Source of the DNA: Gracilimonas sp965227785
GTDB taxonomy: Bacteria > Bacteroidota > Rhodothermia > Balneolales > Balneolaceae
Reading direction: 5' to 3'
Assembly (NCBI RefSeq): GCF_965227785.1
Contig: NZ_OZ245785.1
Span: forward strand, 2,480,001-2,544,000
Length of the DNA stretch: 64,000 bases
In this document: in pieces, positions 62,755-64,000 of the stretch
How positions within the stretch are numbered: position 1 is the stretch's first letter
Layout: every line of letters starts with the position of its first letter
Position numbers and translations under genes: made by a program
The notes under the pieces: model-generated
Databases searched by the model: none
The model's input: the letters and a program-made list of their open reading frames with translations, nothing else
Told to the model about the DNA's origin: nothing

Positions 62755-63045
62755 TTGAGTAAACACATGAAATCATTTCCTGCCCGTAGAGGCACGATGC
62801 ATCGTGCCTCTACCAGGGTTGGTATTGAAAATGATTCACAAAAACGATTTGGGCCACAACGTAAAAACCTGGCCTCGATCATGCGTGGTTATAAATCGGC
62901 TGTAACCATTCGTTCACGAAAGATAAACCCTGAATTTTGTTGGCAATCAAATTATCATGACCGGGTGATCAGAGACTATCGGGAGTACGAATATATTGCC
63001 GATTATATTTTCGACAATGTTCACCGCTGGAAATTGGATGTGTAA
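62755..63045 (+). pseudogene. C-terminal remnant of an IS200-like/RAYT transposase
   Basis: A 96-codon frame whose second half reads RFGPQRKNLASIMRGYKSAVTIRSRK, WQSNYHDRVIRDYREYEYI and DYIFDNVHRWKLDV, the C-terminal end of REP-associated tyrosine (Y1/HUH) transposases. The HUH motif and catalytic Tyr are missing. The first part instead contains a 28-nt perfect palindrome (62786-62813) read through in frame. It is therefore a decayed transposase next to tRNA-Leu, most likely inactive. Confidence 0.75.
62786..62813. repeat. 28-nt perfect palindrome inside the transposase remnant
   Basis: gtagaggcacgatg followed by its exact reverse complement catcgtgcctctac. Related palindromes (gtagaggcacg-type) recur in many environmental genomes. 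It lies in the 5' part of the RAYT remnant. Confidence 0.75.
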
Positions 63046-63113
63046 TAGTAGCTGAAATTTCTGTATCTATATAAACTCTAAAACCAATTCTGACAAGGGT
63101 ACAAGTCATAAAA

Positions 63114-63143
63114 AAGCCTGTCTCTGAAATCAGAAACAGGCTT
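63114..63143 (-). terminator. Terminator of tRNA-Leu
   Basis: A 14-bp stem with one mismatch (63114-63127 with 63130-63143) followed by TTTTTT on the minus strand, a few nt after the tRNA 3' end. Confidence 0.75.
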
Positions 63144-63152
63144 GGGAAAATG

Positions 63153-63236
63153 TGCTCACGAGAGGAATCGAACCTCCACGGCCGTTAGGCCATACGCCCC
63201 TCAAGCGCACGCGTCTACCAGTTCCGCCACGTGAGC
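63153..63236 (-). tRNA. tRNA-Leu (anticodon GAG)
   Basis: An 84-nt class II tRNA read on the minus strand. The acceptor stem is GCTCACG with CGTGAGC and discriminator A. The D-arm is TGGCGGAACTGGTAGACGC, and the anticodon stem TGCGC/GCGTA encloses TTGAGGG, so the anticodon is GAG. A long variable arm and GGTTCGATTCC T-arm follow. The 3' CCA is not encoded. Confidence 0.95.
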
Positions 63237-63503
63237 ATTGGTAGTTAATGAAGGGCGACAAAGATAGCACTTTTAGCCTTCAAAATTCAATGCATTCCCA
63301 CAAAAAAACCCATCCAATTTAATGAATGGGTTTTTGCTGAGTGTACATCCGTTCAGATATTCACTTCAGGCTTAGACGAATCGTTATTATGCAATCATTA
63401 GACGATTCACTTTAACCTAAAGTTCTATGTTCAGACAAAAGAGTCAGGAGCAAGGTGAGTACCTTTAAATTTCAGTGTTGGATGTTCCTTGTTCGACATT
63501 CCT
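63237..63503. other. Intergenic region with a repeat-family copy
   Basis: No gene. Between tRNA-Leu and the TPR gene it contains a hairpin (63304-63335) and, at 63471-63502, a third copy of the gttggatgttccttgttc motif seen at the MEMO inverted repeats. The promoter of tRNA-Leu must lie here. Confidence 0.4.
63304..63335 (-). terminator. Hairpin with T-run downstream of the TPR gene
   Basis: A 10-bp stem aaaaacccat/atgggttttt with a T-run on the minus strand, about 170 nt after the TPR stop. It is the likely end of the TPR transcript. Confidence 0.6.
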
Positions 63504-64000
63504 TTACTCTTCTTCAAGCTGTCGTTTGGCGTATTCATTCTCGGGGTCGATTTTCAACGCTTGCTCGTAATAGGTTCGTGCTTTATCAGTTTGCCCTCCT
63601 TTATTAATCATATCGCCCATCAGAATCCAGTTCTCAGCATCTTTGGGATCTTTTTTGATGCGCTCGATCAGGTAAGGGATGGCTTCCTGTCCGCGGTCGG
63701 TCATCAGCATCAACATCACTTTATTTCGGTGAGCGGCAGAGATATCATTTAGTTCAATGGCTTTATCAAAATCTTCTTCAGCCCCATCCAGCTTCTCGAG
63801 TTGCATCCGAACGTTACCACGGAGGTTATAGTAAGCAGCATTATCATCATCCAGCTCCAAAGCTTTTTCAATAGCTTCGATGCTGTGGCTCCACTGGTTC
63901 AGCTGCTGCATAACTAAAGCTTCCAGATACCAGGCTTCGTGAGCATCAGGCTGCTCCTTTTGTAGTTCTCTTGCCACATCAAGGGCGTAATCAATGTCTT
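63504..64000 (-). CDS. TPR protein, partial (continues beyond the right edge)
   Basis: The C-terminal part of a tetratricopeptide protein. From the edge it reads DIDYALDVARELQKEQPD and goes on through four or more TPR units (YYNLRGNVRMQLEKLDGAEEDF, WILMGDMINKGGQTDKARTYY, LKIDPENEYAKRQLEEE). The frame is open at 64000, so the GTG at 63977 should not be taken as the start. No signal peptide can be judged. The function is a protein scaffold of unknown partner. Confidence 0.8.
   Translation of the reverse strand, partial: DIDYALDVARELQKEQPDAHEAWYLEALVMQQLNQWSHSIEAIEKALELDDDNAAYYNLRGNVRMQLEKLDGAEEDFDKAIELNDISAAHRNKVMLMLMTDRGQEAIPYLIERIKKDPKDAENWILMGDMINKGGQTDKARTYYEQALKIDPENEYAKRQLEEE

Overview
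The window looks like a chromosomal segment of a marine Balneolaceae-type bacterium (Balneolota/Rhodothermota, in the wider Bacteroidetes group). The reasons are the NYPNPFNPST-type C-terminal sorting domains of the type IX secretion system (T9SS), a GldC gliding-motility protein, TonB-dependent receptors paired with small lipoproteins, DUF2911 and MEMO-family proteins, and the weakness of Shine-Dalgarno signals at many starts. No rRNA, CRISPR array, intact insertion sequence or prophage is visible. The genus assignment is inference.

Layout. 0-13 kb is mostly housekeeping: a sorted c-type cytochrome, recN, an rRNA pseudouridine synthase, a CNNM/CBS membrane protein, aspartate kinase and lysA (two lysine-pathway genes), an HI0933-type flavoprotein, an unusual amino-acid permease fused to a PTS EIIA-like domain and a TrkA-C domain, and hisS. 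13.2-24.7 kb is an AT-rich surface-glycan region with a flippase, glycosyltransferases, methyltransferases, a PIG-L deacetylase, WbqC, a sulfotransferase and YfhO. Its right-hand operon is headed by gatC. 24.8-26.9 kb holds HPr and Enzyme I of the PTS with no sugar permease nearby, so the EIIA-bearing permease at 9.8 kb is an attractive phosphoryl acceptor. 26.9-34.8 kb carries sodC, lipid acyltransferase, a BASS symporter, hydrolase, VOC, DUF3179 and ABC-F genes.

34.8-38.4 kb is a repeat-rich accessory patch. A K+ channel gene sits between two direct copies of a MITE-like element, and a MEMO-family gene sits between 45-bp inverted repeats. 38.4-49.3 kb has nth, glyS, a CotH/lamin-tail T9SS protein, a TonB-like lipoprotein, a TPR protein, and a lipoprotein/TonB-receptor/lipoprotein array followed by the last codons of a lost second receptor. 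49.5-52 kb is rpmH-rnpA-yidC. 52-58.3 kb holds a lone HsdR-N nuclease domain, aminopeptidase P, a DUF2281/MazF toxin-antitoxin pair with a frameshifted toxin, long-form ispH, YjbQ, a UPF0316 protein and a TM-helix channel protein. 58.4-64 kb has the SRP RNA, DUF2911, an amidohydrolase, another receptor-type lipoprotein, msrA, the remnant of a REP-associated transposase interrupted by a 28-nt palindrome, tRNA-Leu(GAG) and a TPR gene that runs off the right edge.

The window holds several families of intergenic palindromic repeats, one REPIN-like pair and a decayed RAYT-type transposase, which suggests past small-repeat mobilisation. The features I would follow first are the permease-EIIA-TrkA_C fusion with the orphan HPr/EI pair, the repeat-bounded K+ channel cassette, and the receptor/lipoprotein cassette remodelling.
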